Shown piece after piece: positions 1 through 7,503 of a DNA stretch of 10,196 bases. The translations under genes and the position numbers were made by a program. A model generated the notes under the pieces. That model worked only from the letters and a program-made list of their open reading frames with translations. It was not told where the DNA came from and did not search any database. This DNA is from Pavlovales sp. CCMP2436. Its lineage: Eukaryota; Haptophyta; Pavlovophyceae; Pavlovales. The stretch's first letter is position 1, and the number at the start of each line of letters is the position of its first letter. Location of the stretch: positions 155,196 through 165,391 of the forward strand of contig MU631428.1 in NCBI GenBank assembly GCA_026770615.1, written 5' to 3'.

Positions 1-162
1 ATCCTCGATGGCGTCGACATCCTCGACGCGCGCTGCAAAGATCGTGCCCTGGGTCCGCGACTGCGCGGCCTTGACCTTATCGCACCGGCCAAGGTGGCGC
101 AGGTAGCCCTTCGCCTGGACGGTCTTGCCACATATGCACGTCTTGTTACCGACGGCAGGCAT
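1..162 (-). CDS. N-terminus of a zinc-finger protein, possibly a transposase; runs off the left edge
   Basis: An ATG at 162-160 opens a frame without stops for 54 codons to the window edge. Near the N-terminus is a compact finger, CICGKTVQAKGYLRHLGRC, with spacing C-x-C-x11-H-x3-C. This resembles the C2H2/C2HC or BED-like fingers found at the N-terminus of many eukaryotic transposases. After it come basic residues (KVKAAQSRTQ) and then an acidic stretch (VEDVDAIED). The start was chosen because it is the first ATG in frame inside the transposon end and the finger follows at once. Inference: it begins the transposase or an accessory DNA-binding protein of the element ending at 330. The catalytic part lies outside the window, so a host gene next to a lone terminal repeat cannot be excluded. 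Confidence 0.55.
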   Translation of the reverse strand, partial: MPAVGNKTCICGKTVQAKGYLRHLGRCDKVKAAQSRTQGTIFAARVEDVDAIED

Positions 163-330
163 CGGCCGCGCGGCGCCGCTACTTTAGTTATAGTATGAAT
201 TAGTACTGTTAAGAGCTAAGTATTTAACTGCCAAAAAAGGCTTCAAAAAGGCCTAAAAAAATTCTTCGCCTGCCGGCGAATGGGCCTCCGGCGGCCCTCC
301 GGGGGCCCTCCGGGGCTTTCTAAGAGCCGG
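1..330 (-). mobile_element. End of a DNA transposon with terminal inverted repeat, partial
   Basis: Reading the minus strand inward from 330, the sequence starts CCGGCTCTTAGAAAGCCCCG and continues as a GC-rich block of GGCCCTCCGG-type repeats to about 283. The first 19 bases are identical to the right terminal repeat of the foldback element at 7947-8092, and the following 30 or so bases are also similar. In that element an 8-bp target duplication fixes the end, so by homology 330 is the outer end here. The 8 bases outside, GTCTAGTC (331-338), would be one copy of the target duplication; the other would lie left of the window. A zinc-finger reading frame starts about 170 bp inside and points inward, as expected for an element that codes its own protein. 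Positions 163-282 are AT-richer leader with no motif I recognise. A hAT-like or MULE-like family would fit an 8-9 bp duplication, but no catalytic domain is visible. Confidence 0.6.
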
Positions 331-1037
331 GTCTAGTCCTTGCAGCGCTAGACGGTGCCCGTTGAGGTGGTCGACGGGCGGCAGGTTCGGTTAGTGGTTC
401 AACTAAGACAGGACGGAAGCGAAGTCGGCTGGAAGCGGAAAGCCGCTGACAACAAGCAATCAGCTCTGAAAGACCGGGTCAAAATCCGAATTAGTGGCCA
501 GTCCGGGGGGAAATTCGAAAAAAGTCCGGTGAAAATCCTCCGGAGCAACTCAAAAACCGGAGGTGGTGCCGCGGAGTTTGTTGCAGAGTCGTGAATGGGG
601 CGCCTCACTCACGAATCTGCAACTAACTCCGCGGCACCACGTCGGGAACCATGACTTTCTTTTCGCTTCCGAACGCTGAGAATCGGAAATGTTAGTTACA
701 GTAAGTACGTTGTTGACCCTAAAGGCACCTAAGAGGTACACGAGGTGGGCTCCGACCGTCGAGGAAGGCTCTATTCGACATCAGCTATCGACACTTAGCG
801 CGCAGGGATGACCAATGTCTACTTCTTCGTCCCGGCCACCACTTTTCCTCCTCCCCAGTGCGGAATCGCGCCACTGATTCGGATTTCGACCCGACCGACA
901 TGACTGCCGGAGTAACTAAGTTTAGCAAACTGTGTTGCCAAATTCAGCCTGACTCTATGTGTTCTTGGCTGTGAGCCCTCATCTATCGAATAGATAGGAC
1001 TAAACCAGCAACTGGAGTACCTGAAAGACGTGGGTAA
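331..1037. other. Intergenic or decayed repeat DNA, no recognised gene
   Basis: Short frames exist on both strands (for example 355-594 on plus and 819-1094 on minus), but none shows a motif I recognise and stops are frequent. The only clear structure is the hairpin at 563-640. The right part may be the eroded 5' portion of the LINE that follows, because an in-frame TAA sits at 1035-1037 directly before its first ATG. Confidence 0.5.
563..640. repeat. Near-perfect hairpin with 32-bp arms
   Basis: The left arm is 563-594 and the right arm 609-640. The right arm is the reverse complement of the left with two mismatches in 32 (arm positions 17 and 26), around a 14-nt loop (595-608). The arms start GTGGTGCCGCGGAGTT. 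No clear target duplication flanks it. It could be a small foldback element, two head-to-head element ends, or a structured RNA precursor; the sequence alone does not decide. Confidence 0.85.
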
Positions 1038-2180
1038 ATGACCAGTAAATGTGCGTGTACATCCCCAGAACCCTCCACCGGAAGAGAATGGCAAAACCCT
1101 GAACAGTGGAATGATATAAAGGATCGTTGGTCACAGAGCGATAGCACAACCACACAACAACTTGCCACGACAAATGACTTAATTCAGCTGATCTCGAAAG
1201 GTAAAGCACGCAGCGCACCAGGCTTAGATGGAGTCCAATACCTCGCACTGAAAATCCTCCTCAGAGTAGATACAGTCCAGGACCACAGCGGCGAGCTGCA
1301 CATCCTTTTGACAAATACACTAAATACCACACTGAAAGAGACCACTCTCCCCGAGAGACTGGGTACATCGAAAATAGTTTACTTTTACAAGAAAGGCGAC
1401 CCAACTGTACTCTCAAACTACCGAGGGCTAGCCCTCCAGAGCGTCTTGTACAGGGGATCGCGGGCAATAAGAAACCGTCGTGTTAAGAAACTGAGCCTCT
1501 TTTTTTGCATTGTTTGTATGTAAGTTAAACAAATTTAAGCATTGTTCGTATGTAATTTGCTAAGAAACTCAGCCTCAGCCTCAAAAAGCGCCGTTCTTAT
1601 TGCCCGCGATCCCCTGTATAAACTTCCAGCAGCATTCACCGCGGGCCAAATACTGGGGGCTGCGAAGAAACTTAACCTCCTATCAGAACAACAACTCGCG
1701 GCCAGAAAAAATGACAGAGCGGCGGATCACGTGGCAATCATGGCAGCGGTCCTAGCTGAGGCAAGTGCGACAGGACGTGAATTACACGTCATAACATGCG
1801 ATATTAAAAAAACATACGACGAGGTACCCTGAAATGCTCTATGGGAAGCAATGGAACTGCATGGGTATCCAGCCGAAACTATAAGACGCGTTAAAATGCT
1901 CCAGACGTGCATGGGAGCACAGGTGCGCACTCAATATGGCCGATCGAAAACGTCAATAAGGACAACCATGGGATGCAAGCAAGGGTGCCCTCTCAGCCCC
2001 ATCACATATGTACTGCCTTTTCATGAACATGCTTCACTGCCAATTCGACGCAATGACAGAGGTAGGATACCAACCCTCCCCACCACCAGGACACACTCGC
2101 AGAGTAGGGTGCGCCCCACTATAATACCAAGGATACATGGATGACCTTGCCCTATTTGCGAAAAACGAACTTGCTATACA
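1038..2180 (+). pseudogene. LINE-type (non-LTR) reverse transcriptase, decayed and truncated
   Basis: The reverse transcriptase of a non-LTR retrotransposon copies element RNA at a nicked target. Blocks appear in family order. The finger motif KARSAPGLDG lies near 1203-1232, and the pre-palm motif YKKGDPTVLSNYRGLALQSV ends just before 1449. Palm block A, CDIKKTYDEV, is near 1797-1826; its first Asp is kept, with Thr where Ala is usual. Block B, MGCKQGCPLSP, is near 1971-2000, and the catalytic box YMDDLALFA is at 2134-2160. It is dead: a 166-bp element sits inside it, TGA at 1830-1832 replaces a codon in otherwise readable frame, a frameshift falls near 2013-2020, and TAA is at 2122-2124. An LTR begins at 2181, so thumb and C-terminal parts are missing. 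The 5' limit is uncertain; 1038 is only the first ATG of the frame. Confidence 0.88.
1451..1616. mobile_element. 166-bp non-autonomous inverted-repeat element (MITE) inside the LINE
   Basis: Perfect 23-bp terminal inverted repeats at 1451-1473 and 1594-1616 begin CAGGGGATCGCGGGCAATAA. The dinucleotide TA flanks both sides (1449-1450 and 1617-1618). Removing the element plus one TA makes the LINE frame read smoothly (...QSVLY, then KLPAAFTAG), so this is an insertion with a TA duplication. TA targets are typical of Tc1/mariner/pogo-type transposases; that family is inferred. The insertion adds 168 bp (56 codons), so phase is unchanged, but it brings TAA at 1521-1523. Inside are two pairs of direct repeats: TAAGAAACT.AGCCTC at 1484-1499 and 1561-1576, and GCATTGTT.GTATGTAA at 1507-1523 and 1539-1555. 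It has no coding capacity. Confidence 0.92.
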
Positions 2181-2390
2181 TGTTGGTGTTACTCCGCACA
2201 CGCGGCGTTCACTCGCGCCGTTGCCTGGCGCGCGAGGTGCTCAAAGAGCAGCAAGCAGCTAAACTCGATGTACTCGTCAACTGATAAAAAAGGAACCGAC
2301 TCAGGGTAATCAAATAGAACTGATAAGTTCCTTGCTATCTTAAGCTGTTGGTGTTTTGGCAGGTGCTTGGTGTTTCGTCAGGTGCGAACA
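2181..2390 (-). repeat. 3' LTR of the copia-type element (210 bp)
   Basis: On the minus strand it starts TGTTCGCACC at 2390, right after a G-rich polypurine tract, and ends ACACCAACA at 2181. It has the TG...CA ends of LTRs, extended to TGTT...AACA. The lower edge coincides exactly with the break in the LINE. The first 45 bases contain a loose internal repeat of CACC-AAACACCAA units. Only one copy is seen, so LTR divergence cannot be used to date the insertion. Confidence 0.82.
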
Positions 2391-2398
2391 CCCCCCAC
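2391..2398 (-). promoter_or_regulatory. Polypurine tract for plus-strand priming
   Basis: The minus strand reads GTGGGGGG directly before the TGTT start of the LTR and 15 bases after the RNase H stop codon. In LTR retrotransposons this purine run resists RNase H and primes second-strand DNA synthesis. The position between the last stop codon and the LTR fits exactly. Confidence 0.75.
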
Positions 2399-2413
2399 GA
2401 ACTCATCTCGCGC

Positions 2414-3139
2414 TCACTCGTTGATGCCAGCGAACATGAGGACGCTCACATGACGTTGGAACACAGCTACCGGAGTAGGCTTGGTGAAGATGTCCGCGCA
2501 GTTGAGATCATTGTGAACCTTGGACACCTTTACGATGCCGGTCTGCTGCGCCAGGCGGATGTAGTGCCATCGCACCTCAATGTGTTTGCTGCGCTTGTGG
2601 TGCACTGGATTCTCAGCCAATTGAATCGTGCCCTGGTTGCCCTCGAAGACCTCGGTCGGGTTGGGGTCCTCGCGGCGAAGGAAGGCAACGACGGTGCGGA
2701 GGTAACTGATCTCGCGCGCGCACTCCGCGAGTGCGATATACTCACTCTCAAACGTACTCAACGCGACGATCGACTGCAGGCCACTGTGGCACGCGATCGG
2801 GGTGCAGTTGTACAACACAACGTACCCGCTCGTAGAACGACGCCCCACCTCGTCCGCGGCCCAGTCAGCGTCAGCATAGGCAGACAGGCTCGGGTGTATA
2901 GGGTCACGCGCGTACCGAAAGAGCAGCCCAAGCGACACGGTGCCGCTCAGATACCGCAGGACGCGCCACACGGCCATCATGTCGCACACGCGGGGCACGG
3001 ACATACGCCGCGCCAACATGTTGACCGCGTGCGCAAGGTCGAGCCGCGTCGTCGTGCTTGCGTACATGGTCGCGCCGGTGATCTGCTGGTAAAGCTGTGT
3101 GTCAGCTCGATTCAAAAGCGTCTCGACAGGCTCCTCTCA
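2414..3139 (-). pseudogene. RNase H domain and end of the copia polyprotein
   Basis: RNase H removes the RNA strand of the RNA-DNA hybrid during reverse transcription. Ty1/copia signatures occur in order: the connection region QLYQQITGATMYASTTTRLD, then YADADWA (first catalytic Asp), RRSTSGYVVL, VALSTFESEYIALAE (catalytic Glu), HHKRSKHIEVRWHYIR and ADIFTKP. The stop is at 2416-2414, just before the polypurine tract. The third acidic position, normally the Asp of a DNQ motif, is Gly here (VFEGNQG), a change one GAC-to-GGC transition would explain. The Asp usual in HID(I/V)R is Glu. Upstream an in-frame TGA (3139-3137) separates this part from the reverse transcriptase tail, which is in the same frame. 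The first ATG falls only inside the connection region, so the domain would need to be made as part of a polyprotein. Confidence 0.9.
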
Positions 3140-3905
3140 GCGATGCTCGTCCTTGCTCGCTCCGGGCGAGGAATCAGGGCGGCAGTCGGTCATGCCGAAG
3201 CGCTCGAGCACGCCGCGCACATACTGCGCGAGGTGCATGAAGATCCCGTCGGGCCGGCTCTCAAATTGCGCGCCCAAAAATCGCTCGAAGCTGGCCGCCA
3301 TCTTGATCTCAAAGTGAGGGCCAGGGACGCCACTAGTTTCTTGACGGCGTCAGGATCCGAGGTCAGGTTGAGCACGATCCAGTCGTCCACAAAGACGCCG
3401 ACAATGAGGTACTCGCCCTTGCCGACTTCCTTGACGTAGATACAGGAAGCGGCGGCACAGACCTTGAAGCCACGTTCGAGTAGTCGCCTCTCCTGCTCCT
3501 GGTGCCAGGACCGCCCTGACTGTCGCAATCCTAGTAGACCACGTTTGACCTCGCCCACGACCTTGAATCCAGGTGATGCTGTGCGCTCAGGTGAGTAGCC
3601 CTCGGGCAGCGAGATGAAAACGTTGTCATCAATGAGATCGGCAGAGAGGTAGGCATCGCTCACATCGGGCGATCCCGAGCTCAGGACGGTCACGGGCGAC
3701 GGATGGTCTCGAAGCTGAGCACCCTTGAGCGACGCGCCAACGGCTACAAGAAGATGAACTTGTTCGCCGCGGATCGTCAGGGCGAACGTCTGGTCAAAGT
3801 CGATGCCAGGCCTCTGCAAGTTGCCAAGCGCCACAGCGCGCGCCTTCCGCTTGGTGACCTGATCCTGCTCGTCCGTCTTGGGTTGAAACACCCACTGCAG
3901 GGATG
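3140..3905 (-). pseudogene. Copia-type reverse transcriptase, frameshifted
   Basis: This is the core polymerase of the retrotransposon. Motifs in order are LQWVFQPKTDEQ, ARAVALGNLQRPGIDFDQTF, SDVSDAYLSADLIDDNVF (palm block A with its first catalytic Asp), ISLPEGYSPER, VKRGLLGLRQSGRSWHQE and the catalytic box GVFVDDWIV. The usual Tyr before VDD is Phe, and Trp follows DD. A frameshift near 3320-3340 moves the reading to another frame, where HFEIKMAASFERFLG and QYVRGVLERFGM continue the thumb/connection, until the TGA at 3139-3137. The 5' side joins the preceding part through another frameshift near 3896-3905. The two Asp residues of the VDD box are intact, so polymerase loss comes from frame breaks, not the active site. 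Confidence 0.88.
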
Positions 3906-4390
3906 ACGCGTTCGCTGCTCGGCACGATGGTCTCGCGCCAGGAGCCCTGCTCTCGGTGCCTCTGCAGATGGTCCTGTGTGGACTGCCGCCACTCGGCTGC
4001 TTGCGGCGACGCCATGGCCTGGCGGTAGTTGCGTGGCACACTGACTGCCTCTCCCTTGAAGTAAGCAGCGTTGCCAGCGCGCGCCGAGGTCGTTGCTGAT
4101 CGTCGGGCCCGGTCACGCCGCTGCGAGTCGTACGCCAGGCTCATCAGTGGCTCGTCGTTCTGCTCTATGACGTCCTCTTGGCCGTCAACTTGCTCGTCTC
4201 GTTCTCGTTCTCGTTCTTGCTCGTCTCGTTGGTGCTCTTGCTCGTCTCGTACTCGTTGATCTCGGGTGTCAGGCGTGACAGGTGTGTCACGCGTGACTGG
4301 CGTGCCAGGCGTGACAGACTTGCCAGGTGTGATAGACGGTGGTGTGGCAGATGTACAGGCAAAGACTGGTGCAACCCCCCCTGAGCCTCT
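3896..4390 (-). pseudogene. Integrase-reverse transcriptase linker with low-complexity repeats
   Basis: The frame carries a Pro/Thr-rich repeat (ITPGKSVTPGTPVTRDTPVT), then a charged run made of RDEQ/ERER units (about 4185-4260), then the conserved entry to the copia reverse transcriptase: VPRNYRQAMASPQAAEWRQS followed by GSWRETIVPSSERVIP. This matches the usual 'P.+Y.+A..S..A.EW..A' region just before the polymerase. The DNA under the charged run is a TCTCGT/TCTCGTTC slippage-prone repeat. The change of frame from integrase occurs at or near a run of seven C at 4375-4381, an obvious indel site. The far side leaves this frame near 3896-3905. Confidence 0.75.
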
Positions 4391-5430
4391 GGCTCCACCT
4401 CCTGCCACAAATGGGGTGTGCGCATACCCGTTCGAAGCATCTCTCGCTCGTCGACTCGAATGTCGCGCGCTAGCACGACTGCGCCGCTGTCAAGCAGCAC
4501 GACGTAGCCCATAGCGCGACGATGGGTGCCCTGCCATTGGAAACCGTAGCCCGCGTAGACGAGCACGCGGCCTCGCTCAGCTGGCAGCCCGAACTTGCCT
4601 TGGCTGGCAGCCTCGGGCCCGAGTCGAAGGCGGGAACACGGAGCGCCAAACATCATGATGTGGCGGAGGCTCGGACGCACCCGGTAGAACAGCTTGTGCG
4701 GTGTGACGGCTCGGTCAGTGATCCGACGCAGCGCCGTCAGGTTCTTGCCAATTGCCGTTTGAAGCATCGCCCAGGGCCAAAACCGTGGACGCAGACCGGC
4801 CATCGCAAGACGCGCGCGGGTGCCCGCGACAAGCGACTTGACATTGGCCTCGGCGATGCCGTTGCTTGCAGGAGAGTGGGACTAGTTGTGACGTTGATCG
4901 CCAGCCCAGCCTTGAGCAAAGTCGCCTGCACGGCCTTGCTGTTGAACTCGCGCGTGCCATCGCAGTGCACGTATCGGATGGTCAGCTCGCCGCCAGTGAA
5001 GAAGTTGGCTCCCAAGGTCATGGCGTACTCGGCGATTAGGTTGACAAACTCGTCTCGGGATTTGCAGAAGAGGACCACGCGGTGGGAGGAGTACCCGTCA
5101 ATGAAGACGGCACAGTGTTTGTAGCCCACCTTGTTCTTGTCCGCTGTCCACAGCACGTCCAGGTTGGAGGCGCTCATGAAGTCCACGTCGGTGACTTGCC
5201 TAGGATGCTCGCCTCGGTAGAGCGAGTAGGTGTGGGGTTCTCGTTGTTGTTTGGCCAACGACAGCGTCGTCAACGGCGCCATCTCCGGCTCGCTAGACTG
5301 CATGTCGTCAGTCGCGCGACTCGTTCTCAAGAGCGTCCATCTGTCCGCTGTGCCCAAACGCAGCGACCACACCGCCATATATTGCGGAGAAGGCTGGGGT
5401 ACGCCTCCACGCGGCGGCGTGGTCGCACCT
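4380..5430 (-). pseudogene. Copia-type integrase, frameshifted
   Basis: Integrase inserts the element's DNA into the genome. The catalytic core begins QVTDVDFMSASNLDVLW (first Asp), continues GYKHCAVFIDGYSSHRVVLF, and reaches IRYVHCDGTREFNSKAV (second Asp). The third acidic residue is in NGIAEANVKSLVAGTRAR, but in another frame: a shift occurs near 4872-4888. The C-terminal part follows as GLRPRFWPWAMLQTAI, then FGAPCSRL, VYAGYGFQWQGTHRRAMGYV and LARDIRVDE, matching the usual region after the core. Upstream, AAFGHSGQMDAL (5316-5351) resembles the H-x3-H end of a pre-integrase zinc domain, again in a different frame from the core (shift near 5330). The later Cys pair of that domain is not visible. 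DD and E are all present, but no single frame spans them. Confidence 0.85.
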
Positions 5431-6010
5431 AGTTTCCCGAGGCAGGCTGCGGAGATGGGCTGGGGCGCGGCTTGTGCTGCGCCTTGCGGCTGGAGGCAGC
5501 GCGGCTCGCGTGCGCCTGTGTGGGTGTGGTGGGTGGTGTGTCCTGCGGGCCGGGCAAGCGCATACGCACCATACAGTCATTGTCGACTGCGATGCGCGGT
5601 CCGCCAAGCTTGCCGAAACAGATGTACGACTTGCCCGTCTCGAAGTGCAAGACAGCGCCGTCCTGCATTAGTTTATTGCCGCTGAGCAGCGAGGTAGTAG
5701 CGTCGGGCACCTCCCAGACTGGGAGCTCGAGCGAGTGCTCCTTGCTACTCCCGTCTGCGTCTAGGCAGAAAATGGTAGTGTAGCTGCTAGCGACGACTAC
5801 CGACGTGGAGCCGGTCTTGCCCCACTCCACCCGGCCGGTAGTCGGGAACTTGTCATTGAGGTAGCCCTTCTTGAAGACGTGCTGGCCATGGCAGCCCGTG
5901 TCCACCATCACGCTCGTTGTCTCGTTGCCAACGACGGTCTCGTTGCCACCGACGGCAGCGTGCGCGTTCACGCTGTGGTCATAGCTCTCCATCGGGAAAT
6001 TTTGTGTCGC
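5429..6010 (-). pseudogene. Copia-type aspartic protease
   Basis: The retroelement protease cuts the gag-pol polyprotein. The active-site motif is TTSVMVDTGCHGQHVFKKGY (DTG near 5902-5894), with the DTG-x-H-x-H arrangement seen in copia proteases where many other families have DTGAS. Downstream WGKTGSTSVVVASSYTTIFC and LELPVWEVPDATTSLLSGNK match the flap and the LLS region of such proteases. The C-terminal 40 residues are Pro/Ser/Gln/Lys-rich, and the frame ends at 5429. The frame is -1 relative to gag; they meet near 6005 at ACAAAATTTCCC. An in-frame ATG (5992-5990) lies right after that point, so separate initiation, frameshifting or a mutation are all possible. Confidence 0.85.
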
Positions 6011-7503
6011 TCCTCGTGAAAAGTGCGCATCATCATCTCGAGGGCACCGCTCCCAGGCTCGGTGGGGTACATGTACTCGTCCTGGTCGGGGGTGTCCTGG
6101 ACGAACATCGCGCGCGCAGGACACCCTTTGCCAGAGCGGTTCGATCCGAGGGTGCCGATACGGAAACTGCCGGGCTCCTTGAGCGGGTGCGGGCAGCGGG
6201 TGGAGAGGTGACCAGGGCCGAACTTGTCGCAGTTGTAGCACTCGAACCGTTGGCAGGTGAGGCGGTCGTGAACGAGGGCCTTGCCGGTCACACCGGCCTC
6301 CTTGCACAGGTTGCAGTCTCGCCCGTCCCAGCCACCGGCCGCACGCAGGATCGGTGCGTGGTGTTGTGTCGGATCACGCGGGTGAGCATCGGGGCGCGGC
6401 TGCCAGGTTACCTTGCGCGGCGGCGGCGCGTACGCCGGCGCAGCCGACGTCGACTCCTCCACGTACTCGTTCTCGTTGAGCGGGCCTTTCGGCGCCGTCT
6501 TGGCAGCGTGCGCCTGCGCGTTGCGCTCGACTTTGCGGCTGGCGCCAAAATGTTCGTTGCTCCCAAATCGCGTAGAGACCGCCAGGCCTGAGGACACAAA
6601 CTTGTCGGTCACCTCCTCGTTCCAAGTTGGCTCGAAATTGGAATACGGGCGCTGCAGAAGCTCCTGGAAAAGCGTGGCAATCTGTGGGTTCCCCCGCGGC
6701 ATGAGGCGCTGGATGGTGGCGAAGCGGCGAAAGTCGTCGTGGTGTGGGATCTTGAGAGCGTTGTAGGCGTTCTCGGACTTCTGGAGGTAGGTCTCGACCT
6801 CGGCGTAAGTCATGGAGCCGGTCGGGATGCCCTCGATGAAGAAGAAGGCCGCGCACTCTTCGAGCGCGTACGTGGTGTCCATGCGGTCAGCACGCTTGAC
6901 GAGCAGCGCCCAAATCGCGTGGAACTGGGAGACAGCGCCCGACACCTGGACGTTGGCCTGCACGGAAAGCTGGGAGAAATCGTACCCGCTCATCATGCCC
7001 TGCAGGAGGTTGTGCGCCACCTTGACCGAGTTCTCGTAGACCTGTGACGCGAAAGTACTGAACGAGCTGTAGACGCTGCAGCTCTTGGAGAACTTCTGCT
7101 CGAGCTCAGAGGACGTGAGGCCCGTCTTGCTGATGACTTCCGCCATCTCCTGCTCGTACTTCAGCGCCTGCAGCTGGAGTCTTTTTGCGAGCCACTCGGG
7201 ACACTGCGGACGGAACTCGGCCGGGATGTCGGCGTTCTCCGCCAGATCGCGCTTGGCGGGAGTCGAAGGGGCCTTGGCGCTACGTGTCCCGCCCTTGCCC
7301 ACCGTCTCAAAGTTGTCATCGACCGGTGAACGCGCCTTGATCAGCACAGAGTAGTGCTCCTGCTTGATGTCGTCGATCTTCTGCGCGTTCCTCAGTTCGA
7401 CCGCCTGAAGCCGGAAAAGATTGTTACCCAAGTATTCAGACGCTAACCCAAGTATTTCAACTCGGCTTGCAGGCTGAAAGAACTTGGCTTGCCGCCCGCC
7501 CAC
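5968..7503 (-). CDS. Gag of the copia-type element, 511 codons, intact frame
   Basis: Gag forms the particle that packages element RNA. The long uninterrupted frame contains a mostly helical N-terminal and middle part (for example residues around SELEQKFSKS and the run YAEVETYLQKSENAYNALKI), consistent with the copia capsid. There are two Cys/His clusters near the C-terminus. Residues 397-417 have CNLC...HDRLTC (C-x2-C-x11-H-x4-C); residues 422-437 have CYNCDKFGPGHLSTRC (C-x2-C-x6-H-x4-C). Both have longer loops than the usual C-x2-C-x4-H-x4-C knuckle. A basic/Pro-rich spacer precedes them. The true start is uncertain: the first 26 or so codons come from a repeat also present near 10 kb, so ATG 7503 may be accidental. 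The stop at 5968 lies beyond the protease frame start, giving overlap. Confidence 0.85.
   Translation of the reverse strand: MGGRQAKFFQPASRVEILGLASEYLGNNLFRLQAVELRNAQKIDDIKQEHYSVLIKARSPVDDNFETVGKGGTRSAKAPSTPAKRDLAENADIPAEFRPQCPEWLAKRLQLQALKYEQEMAEVISKTGLTSSELEQKFSKSCSVYSSFSTFASQVYENSVKVAHNLLQGMMSGYDFSQLSVQANVQVSGAVSQFHAIWALLVKRADRMDTTYALEECAAFFFIEGIPTGSMTYAEVETYLQKSENAYNALKIPHHDDFRRFATIQRLMPRGNPQIATLFQELLQRPYSNFEPTWNEEVTDKFVSSGLAVSTRFGSNEHFGASRKVERNAQAHAAKTAPKGPLNENEYVEESTSAAPAYAPPPRKVTWQPRPDAHPRDPTQHHAPILRAAGGWDGRDCNLCKEAGVTGKALVHDRLTCQRFECYNCDKFGPGHLSTRCPHPLKEPGSFRIGTLGSNRSGKGCPARAMFVQDTPDQDEYMYPTEPGSGALEMMMRTFHEERHKISRWRAMTTA
7424..7494 (+). repeat. Dispersed repeat, copy 1
   Basis: It contains ACCCAAGTATT twice (7426-7436, 7446-7456), then a weakened AACTCGGCTT where copy 2 has AACTTGGGTT, then GAAAGAACTTGGCTTG. 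It aligns along its whole length with 9980-10056 in the same orientation. It overlaps the presumed N-terminus of gag, so it marks either the place where the retroelement's 5' end is broken or a sequence shared by the two loci. Confidence 0.75.

Larger units (their letters stand above)
2176..7503 (-). mobile_element. Ty1/copia-type LTR retrotransposon, degenerate, with no 5' LTR seen
   Basis: On the minus strand the order is gag, protease, integrase, reverse transcriptase, RNase H, polypurine tract and LTR. Integrase before reverse transcriptase defines the Ty1/copia (Pseudoviridae-like) order. The LTR at 2181-2390 abuts LINE sequence, and the five bases outside it (ATACA, 2176-2180) are the likely target duplication. 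I searched 7500-10196 by eye for a second LTR, a tRNA-type primer site and a second ATACA, and found none. The upper boundary is therefore unclear, and the last part before 7503 overlaps an unrelated repeat. At least seven frame changes and one stop interrupt the polyprotein, so the copy cannot act on its own. Confidence 0.88.

Noticed and set aside
1449..1618. Reading the MITE as TACAGGGG...CCCCTGTA with no target duplication
   Set aside because: Removing both TA pairs would create TAA in the LINE frame, while leaving one TA restores a sensible frame.
2348..3439. 363-codon open frame on the plus strand
   Set aside because: It is antisense to the reverse transcriptase/RNase H region, whose conserved motifs are on the minus strand; GC-rich codon use keeps the opposite strand open.
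5983..6010. Canonical -1 slippery heptamer at the gag-protease junction
   Set aside because: The A and T runs are not in the X-XXY-YYZ register of the gag frame, so a standard slippery site is not supported.
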